In this document: in pieces, positions 15,885-26,886 of the stretch
Numbering within the stretch: the first letter of the stretch is position 1
Layout of the letters: every line of letters begins with the position of its first letter
Source: Actinomycetota bacterium
GTDB taxonomy: Bacteria; Actinomycetota; Actinomycetes; Propionibacteriales; Propionibacteriaceae
Assembly (NCBI GenBank): GCA_020161755.1
Contig: JAIUOS010000008.1
Coordinates: forward strand, 62,001 to 126,000
DNA length: 64,000 nucleotides
Direction: 5' to 3'
Notes under the pieces: generated by a model
Database searches by the model: none
What the model saw: only the letters and a program-made list of their open reading frames with translations
Told to the model about the DNA's origin: nothing
Program-made: the position numbers and the translations under genes

Positions 15885-17175
15885 GAGGGTAGAGGACGCA
15901 GGCGACCTCGGTGGGGCCGGACGGGCGCAGGGGCACTTCGGCGGCGGGGGCGAACTCGAACACCAGGCCGTCCTCGGTGGCCGTGATCGAGGTCACGCCC
16001 TGCCACAGGGGCTCGGCGGCGTTCTCGGTGCGGATGCGGTCGAACAGGGCGTCCAGGTCGGCGACCGTCCCGCCGTGGGGCTTGACCACCGCGCGGTTCT
16101 CGCTGTGGTCGAGGTCGGCGAGGCCACCCACCAGGGCGTGCTCGCGCTCGTAGTCGGCGACCGGCACCCGCGTCCAGTGCTCCTCGACCAGTGCCTTGAG
16201 GTCGCGCGGCTCCCACCCGCAGTCGGCACGGGCGAGCGGGCAGCGCGGGTGGAACGAGCACCCCCGCGGCGGACGGGCGGCGTCCGGGATCTCGCCGCGG
16301 GGCAGGTCCCGGGGCATCGCCTTGTTCGGGTCGACGTCGGGGATCGCCTTCAGCAGCGCCTGGGTGTACGGGTGCCGCGGGTGGGCGAAGATCTCGGCGG
16401 TGGGCCCGATCTCGACCACCTTGCCCAGGTACATGATCGCCACCCGGTCGCAGAAGAACTTGGCGGTGGCCAGGTCGTGGGTGATGTACACGTAGGTCAG
16501 GCCGAGGTCGTCCTTGAGGTCGAGCATCAGCTGGAGGATCTTGGCGCGCACGCTCATGTCGAGCATCGACACCGGCTCGTCGGCGATCAGCACCTCGGGG
16601 TCGAGGATGATCGCCCGCGCGATCACCGCCCGCTGCTTCTGGCCGCCGGACAGGTCGGAGGGGTACTTCGACAGGAACTGCTCGGCGGGCACCAGCCCGA
16701 CCCGCTCCAGCGCGCTGACGACCCGGGCCCGCAGCTCGTCCCCGGACGCGCGCTTGTGGATCACCAGCGGGTGGCCGACCGCGGTCTCGATGTCCATGGA
16801 CGGGTTGAGCGCGGCGTGCGGGTCCTGGAACACCATCTGGAGCCGGGTGCGGCGCTGCCGCAGCGCCTTGCCCCTCAGGGCGGCGATGTCGGTGTCCGGC
16901 GAGCCGTCCCCGGGTCGGTGGTGGATGCTGCCGCTGGTCGCGGCGACCAGTCCGAGCATGGCGCGGCCCAGCGTGGTCTTGCCGCTGCCGGACTCCCCGA
17001 CCAGGCCGAGCACCTCCCCGCGTTCGAGGTCGAGGTTTACCCCGTCGACGGCGCGGACGGTGCCGGTGTCGCGTCCGAGCAGGCGGGCGAACCCGCTGCC
17101 GCGCAGGGCGAAGTGGATCTTGAGGTCCTCGACCTCGAGCACCGGGTCCAGGGCGAGCTCAGGCTTCGTCGGCAA
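15871..17175 (-). CDS. Peptide ABC transporter ATP-binding protein, OppF/DppF type, with C-terminal extension
   Basis: 434 residues. Walker A is GESGSGKTT (about residue 60), Q-loop MVFQDPHAALNPS, signature LSGGQKQR (about 180) and Walker B VLIADEPVSMLD. The oligopeptide-transporter C-terminal module carries cysteines in GCSFHPRCPLARADC (about 303-318). A further 110 residues follow, beyond the usual family length of about 320-350, ending in FEFAPAAEVPLRP and VLYPPDPS; I recognise no domain in this tail. The start overlaps the dppD-like gene by 17 bases. It energises the importer with the DppD-type subunit. Confidence 0.9.
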   Translation of the reverse strand: MPTKPELALDPVLEVEDLKIHFALRGSGFARLLGRDTGTVRAVDGVNLDLERGEVLGLVGESGSGKTTLGRAMLGLVAATSGSIHHRPGDGSPDTDIAALRGKALRQRRTRLQMVFQDPHAALNPSMDIETAVGHPLVIHKRASGDELRARVVSALERVGLVPAEQFLSKYPSDLSGGQKQRAVIARAIILDPEVLIADEPVSMLDMSVRAKILQLMLDLKDDLGLTYVYITHDLATAKFFCDRVAIMYLGKVVEIGPTAEIFAHPRHPYTQALLKAIPDVDPNKAMPRDLPRGEIPDAARPPRGCSFHPRCPLARADCGWEPRDLKALVEEHWTRVPVADYEREHALVGGLADLDHSENRAVVKPHGGTVADLDALFDRIRTENAAEPLWQGVTSITATEDGLVFEFAPAAEVPLRPSGPTEVACVLYPPDPS

Positions 17176-18199
17176 CGGACAACTCCTCTCGCACGAGCGG
17201 GGCCAGGTCGGCGTCCGACAGCCCGGCCGGGTTGGCCGCCCAGCAGGCCACGTCGTTGCTGCCGACGTGGACGGGGCCGCCGTCGCGGGCCAGCATCGCC
17301 GGTTCCCGCAAGGGGCAGATGGTCATCGCGTCCGGGCAGCGTGGGTGGAAGTGGCACCCCGACGGCGGCGACACCAGATCGGGCGGGGCGCCCGGGATCG
17401 AGTGCAGGCCGTCGGTGGTCAGCGTGATCGTCGAGCGCAGCAACTCGCGGGTGTAGGGGTGCTGGGGGTCGGCGAACACCGTCCGCGCGTCCCCGATCTC
17501 GACGATCTTGCCGGCGTACATCACCGCGACCCGGTCGCAGGCCTCGGCGATGATGCCCAGGTTGTGGGTGATCAGCAGCAGCGAGGTCTCGAAGTTCTCG
17601 CGCAGGTCGTGCAGGAGCTTGATGATCTGGGCCTCGACCAGCACGTCCAGCGCGGTGGTGGGTTCGTCGGCCACCACGAAGGCCGGACGCAGCACCAGCG
17701 CGAGCGCGATCATCAGCCGTTGCCGCATGCCGCCGGAGAACTCGTGCGGGTACGCGCGCCAGCGGGACGGCGGGATGCCGATCAGCCGCAGCACGTCCAG
17801 CGAGCGCGTCTCGACGTCCGCCGGCGACATCTTCGGGTGGTGCACCCGCAGGGTCTCGGTGAAGTGCTCGCTGATCCGCATCAGCGGGTTGAGCCGGGTG
17901 AGCGGTTCCTGGAAGATCATCGCCAGGTCGCGGCCGCGGTGCGCGAACCGCTCCTTCGGCGACATCGCCAGCAGGTCGTCGCCGGCGAACTTCAGCTCGC
18001 CGTCCATCTTCGCGCCCTCGGGCAGCAGGCCGAGCAGGCCGCGGCCCAGGGTGGACTTGCCGCAGCCCGATTCGCCGACCAGGCCGAGGATCTCGCCGCG
18101 TCCGACCGAGAACGAAACCCCGTCCACCGCCCGGACCGGTCCGCGCGGCGTGCCGTACCAGATGCGCAGATCGGTGGCGTCGATGACCGTCTCGCTCAT
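17159..18199 (-). CDS. Peptide ABC transporter ATP-binding protein, OppD/DppD type
   Basis: 346 residues. Walker A GESGCGKST (about 40), Q-loop MIFQEPLTRLNPL, signature FSGGMRQR (about 153), Walker B FVVADEPTTALD and H-loop LLITHNLG are all present. The C-terminal oligopeptide module has the cysteines of GCHFHPRCPDAMTIC. The ATG overlaps the TGA of the permease gene (ATGA). A Gly-rich ribosome site (AGGGGGG) lies at the edge of palindrome B1. Confidence 0.93.
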   Translation of the reverse strand: MSETVIDATDLRIWYGTPRGPVRAVDGVSFSVGRGEILGLVGESGCGKSTLGRGLLGLLPEGAKMDGELKFAGDDLLAMSPKERFAHRGRDLAMIFQEPLTRLNPLMRISEHFTETLRVHHPKMSPADVETRSLDVLRLIGIPPSRWRAYPHEFSGGMRQRLMIALALVLRPAFVVADEPTTALDVLVEAQIIKLLHDLRENFETSLLLITHNLGIIAEACDRVAVMYAGKIVEIGDARTVFADPQHPYTRELLRSTITLTTDGLHSIPGAPPDLVSPPSGCHFHPRCPDAMTICPLREPAMLARDGGPVHVGSNDVACWAANPAGLSDADLAPLVREELSVADEA

Positions 18200-19185
18200 T
18201 TCCCACCCCCCTCTGCCGAGTTGTCAGAAGCTGTGATCGCCAGAGCGTTCTGAGTTTCTGACAAGTCGGAGGGGGCCGGGCGCGGCGGCAGAGTGACGGT
18301 AGCGAACCGGCGCTTGCGCAGGGTCGGGTTGACGGTCTCGTTCAGGCCCTCGCCGACCAGGGTCAGGCCGGTCACCAGCAGCACGATCGCCATGCCGGGG
18401 AAGAACCCCGTCCACCAGATGCCGGACGCGGCGTCGTCGAGCGCGCGGCTGAGGTCGAAGCCCCACTCGGCCGCGTCCTGCGGCTGGATGCCCAGACCGA
18501 GGAAGCCGAGCGCGGCGAGCGTGGAGATGGCGTCCGCGGCGTTCAGCGTCCCGATCACGGGCACCGACTGGATGACGTTGCTGAACAGGTAGCGCCCCAT
18601 GATCACCGAGTTCGGGGCGCCGAGCGCCCGCGCGGCCTCCACGTAGGTGGCCTCGCGCGCGCTGACGGCCGTGTTGCGTACTACCCTGAAGTACTGCGGG
18701 ATGTAGATCACCGTCAGCGACAGCGCAGCCGCTACCACGCCGCTGGGCAGCACGTTCTTCAGCAGGAACGAGAACACGATCGCCAGCAGCAGGGACGGGA
18801 AGGCGTACAGCGCGTCCATGATCAGCACCAGGACCCGATCGGTCCAGCCGCCGACGTAGCCCGACAGCAGGCCGAGCGGCACGCCGATCAGGGCCGACAG
18901 CAGCACCGAGAGCAGCACCACCAGCAGCGCGGTCTGGGCGCCCCAGATCACCCGGCTGAGCACGTCGTAGAACAGGTCGTTGGTGCCGAACGGGTGCCCG
19001 GGCCCGGGCGGGTCGAGCTTGGTGAACTTCACGCCGTCGACCGAGCTCTGGGCGAAGCCGTACGGCGCGATCCAGGGAGCGAACACGGCGAGGACGACGA
19101 ACAGGGCCACCAGGACCAGGCCGGTGACCAGCAGCCAGCGGGCCAGCCCGGTGGTGGTGCGGAACGGCGCCAGGAGGGCTTTCAC
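18196..19185 (-). CDS. Peptide ABC transporter permease, OppC/DppC type
   Basis: 329 residues from a GTG (VKALLAPFRTTTGLARWLL) overlapping the upstream stop as GTGA. The N-terminal membrane segment is about residues 15-40. The core has five further segments with the EAA-like loop YVEAARALGAPNSVIMGRYL (about 205-225). The last 30 residues (APSDLSETQNALAITASDNS...) are encoded by palindrome B1 and look like a tail acquired from the repeat rather than family sequence. Confidence 0.92.
   Translation of the reverse strand: MKALLAPFRTTTGLARWLLVTGLVLVALFVVLAVFAPWIAPYGFAQSSVDGVKFTKLDPPGPGHPFGTNDLFYDVLSRVIWGAQTALLVVLLSVLLSALIGVPLGLLSGYVGGWTDRVLVLIMDALYAFPSLLLAIVFSFLLKNVLPSGVVAAALSLTVIYIPQYFRVVRNTAVSAREATYVEAARALGAPNSVIMGRYLFSNVIQSVPVIGTLNAADAISTLAALGFLGLGIQPQDAAEWGFDLSRALDDAASGIWWTGFFPGMAIVLLVTGLTLVGEGLNETVNPTLRKRRFATVTLPPRPAPSDLSETQNALAITASDNSAEGGGK
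18211..18272. repeat. Family B palindrome, copy B1 (inside the dppC-like 3' end)
   Basis: Arms CCGAGTTGTCAGAA and TTTCTGACAAGTCGGAGG around an imperfect GC-rich centre containing GATCGCCAGAGCG. It lies inside the reading frame of the permease gene and ends 12 bases before its stop codon. Confidence 0.85.
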
Positions 19186-20210
19186 GAGTACCTCACCCTC
19201 GGGTCGATCAGTGCGTTGATGATGTCCACGGCCAGGCTGATCAGCACCACGACGACGGCGAAAAACGTCACCAGGCCCTGTACGCCGATGTAGTCGCGGG
19301 CCTCGATGTAGTGGACGAGCTGGGTGCCCAGGCCGGGCCAGTTGAAGGTGTTCTCGGTGAGCACCGCGCCGCCGAGCAGCATCGCCGCCTGCAGCCCGAC
19401 CACCGTGACGACCGGCACCAGCGCGTTGCGGAAGGCGTGCTCGCGCACCACCTGTCGCTCGGGGATGCCGCGGGCCCGGGCGGCCTCCACGTAGTCGGAC
19501 TGCAGGGTCTGCAGCACGTTCACCCGGACGAGTCGGATGAAGACGCCGCAGATCAGCAGCCCGAGCGTGAGGCAGGGCAGGATGTGGTGGACGAGGATGT
19601 CGCCCAGCGCCGCCATGTTGCCCTGCAGCAGTGCGTCCACCAACAGGATGTGCGTGACCGGTCTGGACTGCACGGTGAACTGCGTCCGGGGGCCGGCGAT
19701 GCCGGAGGTCGGCAGCCCGAGCGGACGGGCGACGAACATCTGCATCAGCAGGCCGATGAAGAAGATCGGTGCGGCGTAGGTGATGATGCCGAAGAGGCGG
19801 ATCGCGACGTCGCGGATCGAGTCGCGCGCGCGTCCGGCCGCCAGGCCCAGCGGGATACCGATGCCGAGCGCGATCAGGAACGCGCCGATGGTGAGCGTCA
19901 GGGTCGCGCCGCCGTTGTCGCGGACGATCATCGTGATGGGGCGGTTGTCGGAGATCGTCTGGCCGAAGTCGAACCGGGCGACCTGCCACAGGTACTCGAA
20001 GTACTGCACGATCAGCGGACGGTTGAGGCCGAGCGCGGTCTTGCGCTCCTCGATGACGGTCGGGTCGAGTTTTCCGCCGACGGCGGCGCTCACCGGGTCA
20101 CCCGGCGCGACGCGTAGCAGCAGGAAGACGAGCGTGAGCAGGACCCACATCATCGGGATGATCAGGCCGATGCGGGCCAGGATGTAGCGGGGCAGCGATC
20201 CGCGGGACAC
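19182..20210 (-). CDS. Peptide ABC transporter permease, OppB/DppB type
   Basis: 342 residues from GTG 20210 (VSRGSLPRYILARIGLIIPM), preceded by AAGGGG seven bases upstream. The frame is open further upstream, but those codons fall in palindrome B2 and have no family similarity. The protein has a first membrane segment at about 8-30, the family motif RVAPGDP (about 38-44), five more segments, and the ATPase-docking loop YVEAARARGIPERQVVREHA (about 240-260). Confidence 0.92.
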   Translation of the reverse strand: MSRGSLPRYILARIGLIIPMMWVLLTLVFLLLRVAPGDPVSAAVGGKLDPTVIEERKTALGLNRPLIVQYFEYLWQVARFDFGQTISDNRPITMIVRDNGGATLTLTIGAFLIALGIGIPLGLAAGRARDSIRDVAIRLFGIITYAAPIFFIGLLMQMFVARPLGLPTSGIAGPRTQFTVQSRPVTHILLVDALLQGNMAALGDILVHHILPCLTLGLLICGVFIRLVRVNVLQTLQSDYVEAARARGIPERQVVREHAFRNALVPVVTVVGLQAAMLLGGAVLTENTFNWPGLGTQLVHYIEARDYIGVQGLVTFFAVVVVLISLAVDIINALIDPRVRYS

Positions 20211-20260
20211 CCGCGACCCCTTTCTTTCAGTGGGACGGCGCCCCGTCCCCCGCCCCGTCC

Positions 20261-20320
20261 CCTCCGACTTGTCAGAACCAGAGACCGCCATAGCGTCCTG
20301 AGATTCTGACAAGTCGGAGG
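20261..20320. repeat. Family B palindrome, copy B2 (between binding-protein and permease genes)
   Basis: CCTCCGACTTGTCAGAA ... TTCTGACAAGTCGGAGG, 17-base perfect outer arms and an imperfect centre. It lies in the intercistronic space of the peptide importer operon, 32 bases after the solute-binding protein stop and 51 bases before the permease start. Confidence 0.88.
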
Positions 20321-20352
20321 GTGGGGTCGGGGGACGGAGTCCGGAGCGGAGG

Positions 20353-21936
20353 TCAGCCCTTCTTGGAGATGGCCCAGAGCCGGAAGATGTAGGTCGGGTC
20401 AAGGGTGTCCTTGACGCCGCTCATCGACTTGCTCGAGACCGCCACGTTCTTGCCGTTCCACGAGGGGATCAGCGGGACGTCGGCCGCGGTGATGTCCTGG
20501 AGCTCGCCGATCCGGGCGTCACGCTTGGCCGTGTCGGTCTCGCCCTGCTCCTGCTTCACCAGCTCGTTGACCTTGCTGTTGCTGTAGCCGTTCTTGAAGA
20601 ACCCGCCGTCCACGAGGAAGGGCGTCAGGTAGTTGTCGGCGTCCAGGAAGTCGGGGTACCAGCCCAGCATGAACAGGTCGTAGGCCTTCTGCTTGTAGAG
20701 GGTCTGGTACTGCGTCCACTCCGCGCTCTCGGTCTTCGGGTCGAACAGGCCCGACGCCTTGAGCTGCTCGGACAGCAGGTTGGCCTCGTCCACGGCGTTC
20801 GGCCCGTAGTGGGTGGGCGTGTAGCCGATGGTGATCTTGACCGGCGTCTGGATGCCGGCATCGGCGAGCACCTGCTTGGCCTTCGCCGCGTCGGGCGCTG
20901 CGCCGTACGCGTCCTTGAAGGAGTCCTTCTGGCCGGCGAAGCCCGCCGGGACGATCGAGTAGGACGGGGTGACGGTGCCGTCGTAGGCGTCCTTGGCGAT
21001 GGCCTCGCGGTCGATCAGGTAGGCGGCCGCCTGGCGGATCGCCTTCTGCTTGCCGACGTCGGTGCCGAACTGCCACACCCAGTAGCGGAACGACGAGCCG
21101 TTGCCCTGGATCACGTCGAGCGCGCCCTTGCTGGTCAGGTCGGCGTAGTCGGTCGGGGTGAGGTCGCGCCACGCGACGTCCACCTCGTTGTTCTCGACCG
21201 CCTGCCGCAGCGGGCTGGAGTCCTTGTAGTACTTCACGAACACCTGCGAGGCCTGCGCCTTGCGGTCGCCGGTGTAGTTCGGGTTGGCCTTGAACACGGC
21301 CTGGTCGCCGGCGGTGTAGGACTCGAGCATGAGCGGGCCGGAGCCCACGACCTGGCTGTCGTCCAGCAGCTTGTCGGCCGGGTAGACCTCTTCGTCCACG
21401 ATGGACGCCGCCGCGGTGGTCAGCACCTTGATGAACGTCAGGTCGGCCTGCTTGAGGTGGAAGACCACCGTGGTCGCGTCCGGGGTGTCGATCGTGTCGA
21501 GGCTGCCCAGCAGCACCGACGCGCCGTTGGGGGCCGCGATCTTGAGGTTGCGCTCGAATGAGAACTTGACGTCGGAGGAGGTGAGGTCGTGGCCGTTGGA
21601 GAACTTCAGGCCGGCGTTGAGCGTGCAGGTGACCGTCTTGGCGTCGCCGTACGTGCAGGCGGACGCGGCGTCGGGCGCCTCCGTGGCGCCGTTCGCCGGA
21701 ATCACCACCAGTTGCTGGAACATCGCGTACTGGAGGTTCCAGGAACCGATGTCGTAGGCGCCGGCCGGGTCGAGCGCGGTCACCGTGTCGGTGGTGCCGA
21801 GGATGTAGTCGCCACCGGAGGAGGCGCCGGCCGAGTCTGAGTTCGAGGCGGACGGGGCGGTGCCCGAGCAGCCCGCGAGTGCCACTGCCAGGGCGACCCC
21901 GGCGGCCGCGCGTGCGGCCCGTGACGTGTTCTTCAT
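20353..21936 (-). CDS. Peptide-binding lipoprotein (ABC solute-binding family 5)
   Basis: 527 residues. The signal peptide ends in lipobox ALAGC (Cys 23), followed by a Ser/Ala/Asn linker. The mature part begins YILGTTDTVTALDPAGAYD, the family 5 start, and contains YTFRLWA-like C-terminal features (DPTYIFRLWAISKKG). It is the first gene of the leftward five-gene importer operon (binding protein, two permeases, two ATPases). A GAGGG ribosome site precedes the ATG. The substrate is an oligopeptide or related compound by family; specificity cannot be read. Confidence 0.92.
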   Translation of the reverse strand: MKNTSRAARAAAGVALAVALAGCSGTAPSASNSDSAGASSGGDYILGTTDTVTALDPAGAYDIGSWNLQYAMFQQLVVIPANGATEAPDAASACTYGDAKTVTCTLNAGLKFSNGHDLTSSDVKFSFERNLKIAAPNGASVLLGSLDTIDTPDATTVVFHLKQADLTFIKVLTTAAASIVDEEVYPADKLLDDSQVVGSGPLMLESYTAGDQAVFKANPNYTGDRKAQASQVFVKYYKDSSPLRQAVENNEVDVAWRDLTPTDYADLTSKGALDVIQGNGSSFRYWVWQFGTDVGKQKAIRQAAAYLIDREAIAKDAYDGTVTPSYSIVPAGFAGQKDSFKDAYGAAPDAAKAKQVLADAGIQTPVKITIGYTPTHYGPNAVDEANLLSEQLKASGLFDPKTESAEWTQYQTLYKQKAYDLFMLGWYPDFLDADNYLTPFLVDGGFFKNGYSNSKVNELVKQEQGETDTAKRDARIGELQDITAADVPLIPSWNGKNVAVSSKSMSGVKDTLDPTYIFRLWAISKKG

Positions 21937-22127
21937 GCGTTCCCTCTTCGATTGAGCCAGGAGCCCCGGGATGTCCCCGAGGCAGAGGATTCGGCCAATC
22001 TAGACCGGTTGGACAGAAATCGTTCCCAGCATTTGGTCACAATCTCTCAACATTTGGCCGCATGGTGAGTTCGGGAGCGTGTGGGCGTCCCTTGGTGAGC
22101 GTCCGGCGGACTTGTCGGAGCCGGCGC

Positions 22128-22565
22128 TCAGGCCTGGCGGGAGCCGGGTTCGTCGGCGGTGTCGGGGTCGGTCTCGGGTGCCGCGTCCGCGTCGGTCTCG
22201 GGCGCTGTGTCGGCACCGGACTGGCGACGAGCGAGGTAGTCGCGGTCGAAGAACCGGGGCAGGTCCTCCACCTCTTCCTCCTCGGCGGCCGCGTCCTCAG
22301 CCGCGTCCCCCTCCTCGTCCGCATCTTCGGTGGCGTCGGGGGTGTCGTCCCAGCGGGTCGGGTCGAAGGCGCGGCTGCGGTGCACCAGCGCATCCCGGTC
22401 GAGGCGCTGCTCCGGGAGCGGGACGGCGGGCGCCGAGCCGGCCGACTCCTCCGGCGGCAGGCGCCACTCGTCCTCCTCGGGCGCCGGACGCCGGCGGCGC
22501 AGCGCCCACCAGCCGATGAGCGCGGCGAGAGCGACGATCACGACCAGGGTGAAGATCGGGTCCAT
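22128..22565 (-). CDS. Small membrane-anchored acidic protein
   Basis: 145 residues from ATG 22565 (MDPIFTLVVIVALAALIGWW), preceded by a perfect AGGAGGTG ribosome site. There is one membrane segment at residues 4-22 with a positive RRRR stop-transfer, then a long cytoplasmic tail rich in Glu, Asp and Ala, including a run of glutamates near 100, ending in repeated APETD/PETD units. No family is recognised. It is divergent from the uvrA-like gene. Confidence 0.75.
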   Translation of the reverse strand: MDPIFTLVVIVALAALIGWWALRRRRPAPEEDEWRLPPEESAGSAPAVPLPEQRLDRDALVHRSRAFDPTRWDDTPDATEDADEEGDAAEDAAAEEEEVEDLPRFFDRDYLARRQSGADTAPETDADAAPETDPDTADEPGSRQA

Positions 22566-22664
22566 GGGCACCTCCTGACGTCCTGCGCCCAACCTACGCG
22601 GACGGGGCGCCGCCCGGGTACCGGGGGCTGGGCAAGTTGCGGCCGAGGTGGCACGATCCTTCGA

Positions 22665-25022
<2,358 letters not shown>

Positions 25023-25026
25023 CCCC

Positions 25027-25263
25027 GGGGACGGTTCTTCGATCCGCCAGATTCTGGCGGGTTTCGGGGACGGTTCTTCGATCCGCCGGAATCTGGCGGG
25101 TTTCGGGGACGGTTCCTCGATCCGCCAGATTCTGGCGGGCAAAGGGGACGGATCACGCGCTTAGCGCGGACGAAGATCCGTCCCCTTTCTCCGCCGAAAA
25201 GTGGCGGATTCAGGAACCGTCCCCGATACCCGCCGAAAAGTGGCGGATTCAGGAACCGTCCCC
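25027..25263. repeat. Family C array: five 39-base hairpin units around a central palindrome
   Basis: Three direct units begin GGGGACGGTTC at 25027, 25066 and 25105 (exact 39-base period), each with an internal mini-palindrome CCGCCAGATTCTGGCGG. A central inverted repeat AAAGGGGACGGATC...GATCCGTCCCCTTT spans 25141-25188 with a nested CGCGC-TTA-GCGCG. Two units in the opposite orientation follow, with CCGCCGAAAAG starting at 25191 and 25230 (again 39 apart), each ending GGAACCGTCCCC. The array fills the space between two convergent genes, and its last unit contains the stop codon of the MFS gene. Confidence 0.92.
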
Positions 25264-26853
25264 GGCGGGGAGGAGGTGGACGGTGACCGCGGGGCGGGTG
25301 ACGAAGGCGAAGGCGCGCTCCTCGATGGCCTGGTCCTCGGCGGTGAGCCGGATCTGGTGCTGGTGCAGGTGCTCGGTCCAGGAGGGGACGGTGAACACCT
25401 CCAGGTAGGTGTCGGCGCGCTCGCCCACCCGGAACAGGTCCCACCGGATCGCCCCGCTGCGCAGCCGCGAGCGACGCATCCCGTCCATCGCCTCACGCCA
25501 GGCCGCGTAGCTGTCCGACGGCACGTGGAACTCCACCTGCACCTGCACGGGTCCGGCGTCCGGCTCCGGCTCGTAGACCAGCTGCGCGTCCCCCCAGAAC
25601 GCCAGCGGCGCCCGGTCGAGGTCCGCGCTCTCGGGGAAGTGCCACGCGAAGCCGGCCAGCCCGCCGAGGGCGACCAGGGCAGCGGCGATCCAGACGGCCG
25701 CCGCGAGGCTGACGTGCTGGGCGATCAACCCCCACACCGGGGACGCGACCGCCTGCGCGCCGGTGAAGGTCATCATGTAGACCGCCACCGCCCGGGCCCG
25801 CACCCAGCTCGGCAGGAACAGCTGCAGCTCGGCGTTCAGGGTGGCCGCGGTCGCCGTCCATGCGAAGCCGAGGACGACCAGCAGCGGCAGCGCCGCCAGC
25901 AGCCCCGGCACCACCATGGTGAGGGCGAACGCCGCGCCGAACAGCAGGCCCATCAGGCTCAGCACGACGTTGGCCGAGAGATGCCGGCCGATCCGTCCGA
26001 CGGTGAACGCCGCGGTGATCGCGCCCACCCCGAGCGCGCCGAACAGGATGCCGTATCCGTCCGCACCGAGCCCGAGTTGCCGGTTGGCGATCAGCGGCAG
26101 CAGCGCCCACATCGCGGTCGCCGGGGCGACGAAGATCGCCAGCCGCAGCAGGATCAGCCGCACCACCGGTTCGTGGCGGACGTAGCGTCCGCCCGCCCGC
26201 AGCGCCGGCAGGAACCGCTCGCGCGAGGTGGTGCTCGGCGGGGCGGTCGGACGGCGCCAGCCGATCAGCGCGACGATCAGGAAGAGCGTGCAGGCGGCGT
26301 TCACCGCGAACACCGGCGGGACGCCGTATGCGGCGATCACGACACCGGCGATCGCCGGCCCGACCGCGCGGGCCACGTTGACGCTCACCATGTCGAGCCG
26401 GATCGCCTGCGCGAGGTGCTCGCGCGGCACGAGCTCGGTGATCAGCGGCTGCCACGTCGACACCATCACCGCGTTGCCCAGCCCGATCGCGAACGTGAAC
26501 GCCAGCAGCAGCAGCGGCGGGACGCGGTCGAGCGCGGTCAGCACGACGAGCAGCCCGGCGACCACCACGAAGTAGATCTGCACCCACAGCAGCAGCCGGC
26601 GCCGGTCGAAGGCGTCCGACAGCACCCCGGCGGCCAGCGAGAACAGCACCATCGGCAGGGTCGCCGCGGTCTGGATGAGCGAGACGATCGTGGCGGCGTT
26701 CGGGTCGTCGATGAACAGCCACTGGGCGCCGACGGTCTGGGCCCAGGCGCCGATGCTGCTGAACACCACACCGATCCACAGCCACAGGAACGTCCGGCTC
26801 CGGAACGGCGCCAGGACGCCGACCGGCGCGTCGGTGGTCGCCCGTTCGGTCAC
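25249..26853 (-). CDS. MFS transporter, enterobactin-exporter-like (MFS_3) with C-terminal soluble domain
   Basis: 534 residues. About twelve membrane segments lie between residues 20 and 415, with the family's GAWAQTVGAQWLFIDDP after segment 1 and the loop DAFDRRRLLL after segment 2. A C-terminal soluble domain of about 100 residues (VQVQVEFHVPSDSYAAWREAM...) resembles the antibiotic-biosynthesis-monooxygenase-like tail common in MFS_3 proteins. Drug or metabolite export by proton antiport is inferred. The final residues AGDGS and the stop lie in repeat array C. Confidence 0.87.
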   Translation of the reverse strand: MTERATTDAPVGVLAPFRSRTFLWLWIGVVFSSIGAWAQTVGAQWLFIDDPNAATIVSLIQTAATLPMVLFSLAAGVLSDAFDRRRLLLWVQIYFVVVAGLLVVLTALDRVPPLLLLAFTFAIGLGNAVMVSTWQPLITELVPREHLAQAIRLDMVSVNVARAVGPAIAGVVIAAYGVPPVFAVNAACTLFLIVALIGWRRPTAPPSTTSRERFLPALRAGGRYVRHEPVVRLILLRLAIFVAPATAMWALLPLIANRQLGLGADGYGILFGALGVGAITAAFTVGRIGRHLSANVVLSLMGLLFGAAFALTMVVPGLLAALPLLVVLGFAWTATAATLNAELQLFLPSWVRARAVAVYMMTFTGAQAVASPVWGLIAQHVSLAAAVWIAAALVALGGLAGFAWHFPESADLDRAPLAFWGDAQLVYEPEPDAGPVQVQVEFHVPSDSYAAWREAMDGMRRSRLRSGAIRWDLFRVGERADTYLEVFTVPSWTEHLHQHQIRLTAEDQAIEERAFAFVTRPAVTVHLLPAGDGS

Positions 26854-26886
26854 GGCGCCATCTTCGCGCAGTCCCGGGCGTTCGGG

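Noticed and set aside
21879-22664. Upstream extension of the UvrA2 frame by 262 codons
   Set aside because: The extension overlaps the minus-strand membrane protein gene and the peptide-binding-protein promoter, is Arg/Gly-rich, and the family start matches ATG 22665.
25027-25263. CRISPR array candidate (regular 39-base period)
   Set aside because: The period covers the whole repeat with no unique spacers, units occur in both orientations and contain internal palindromes, and no cas gene is near.
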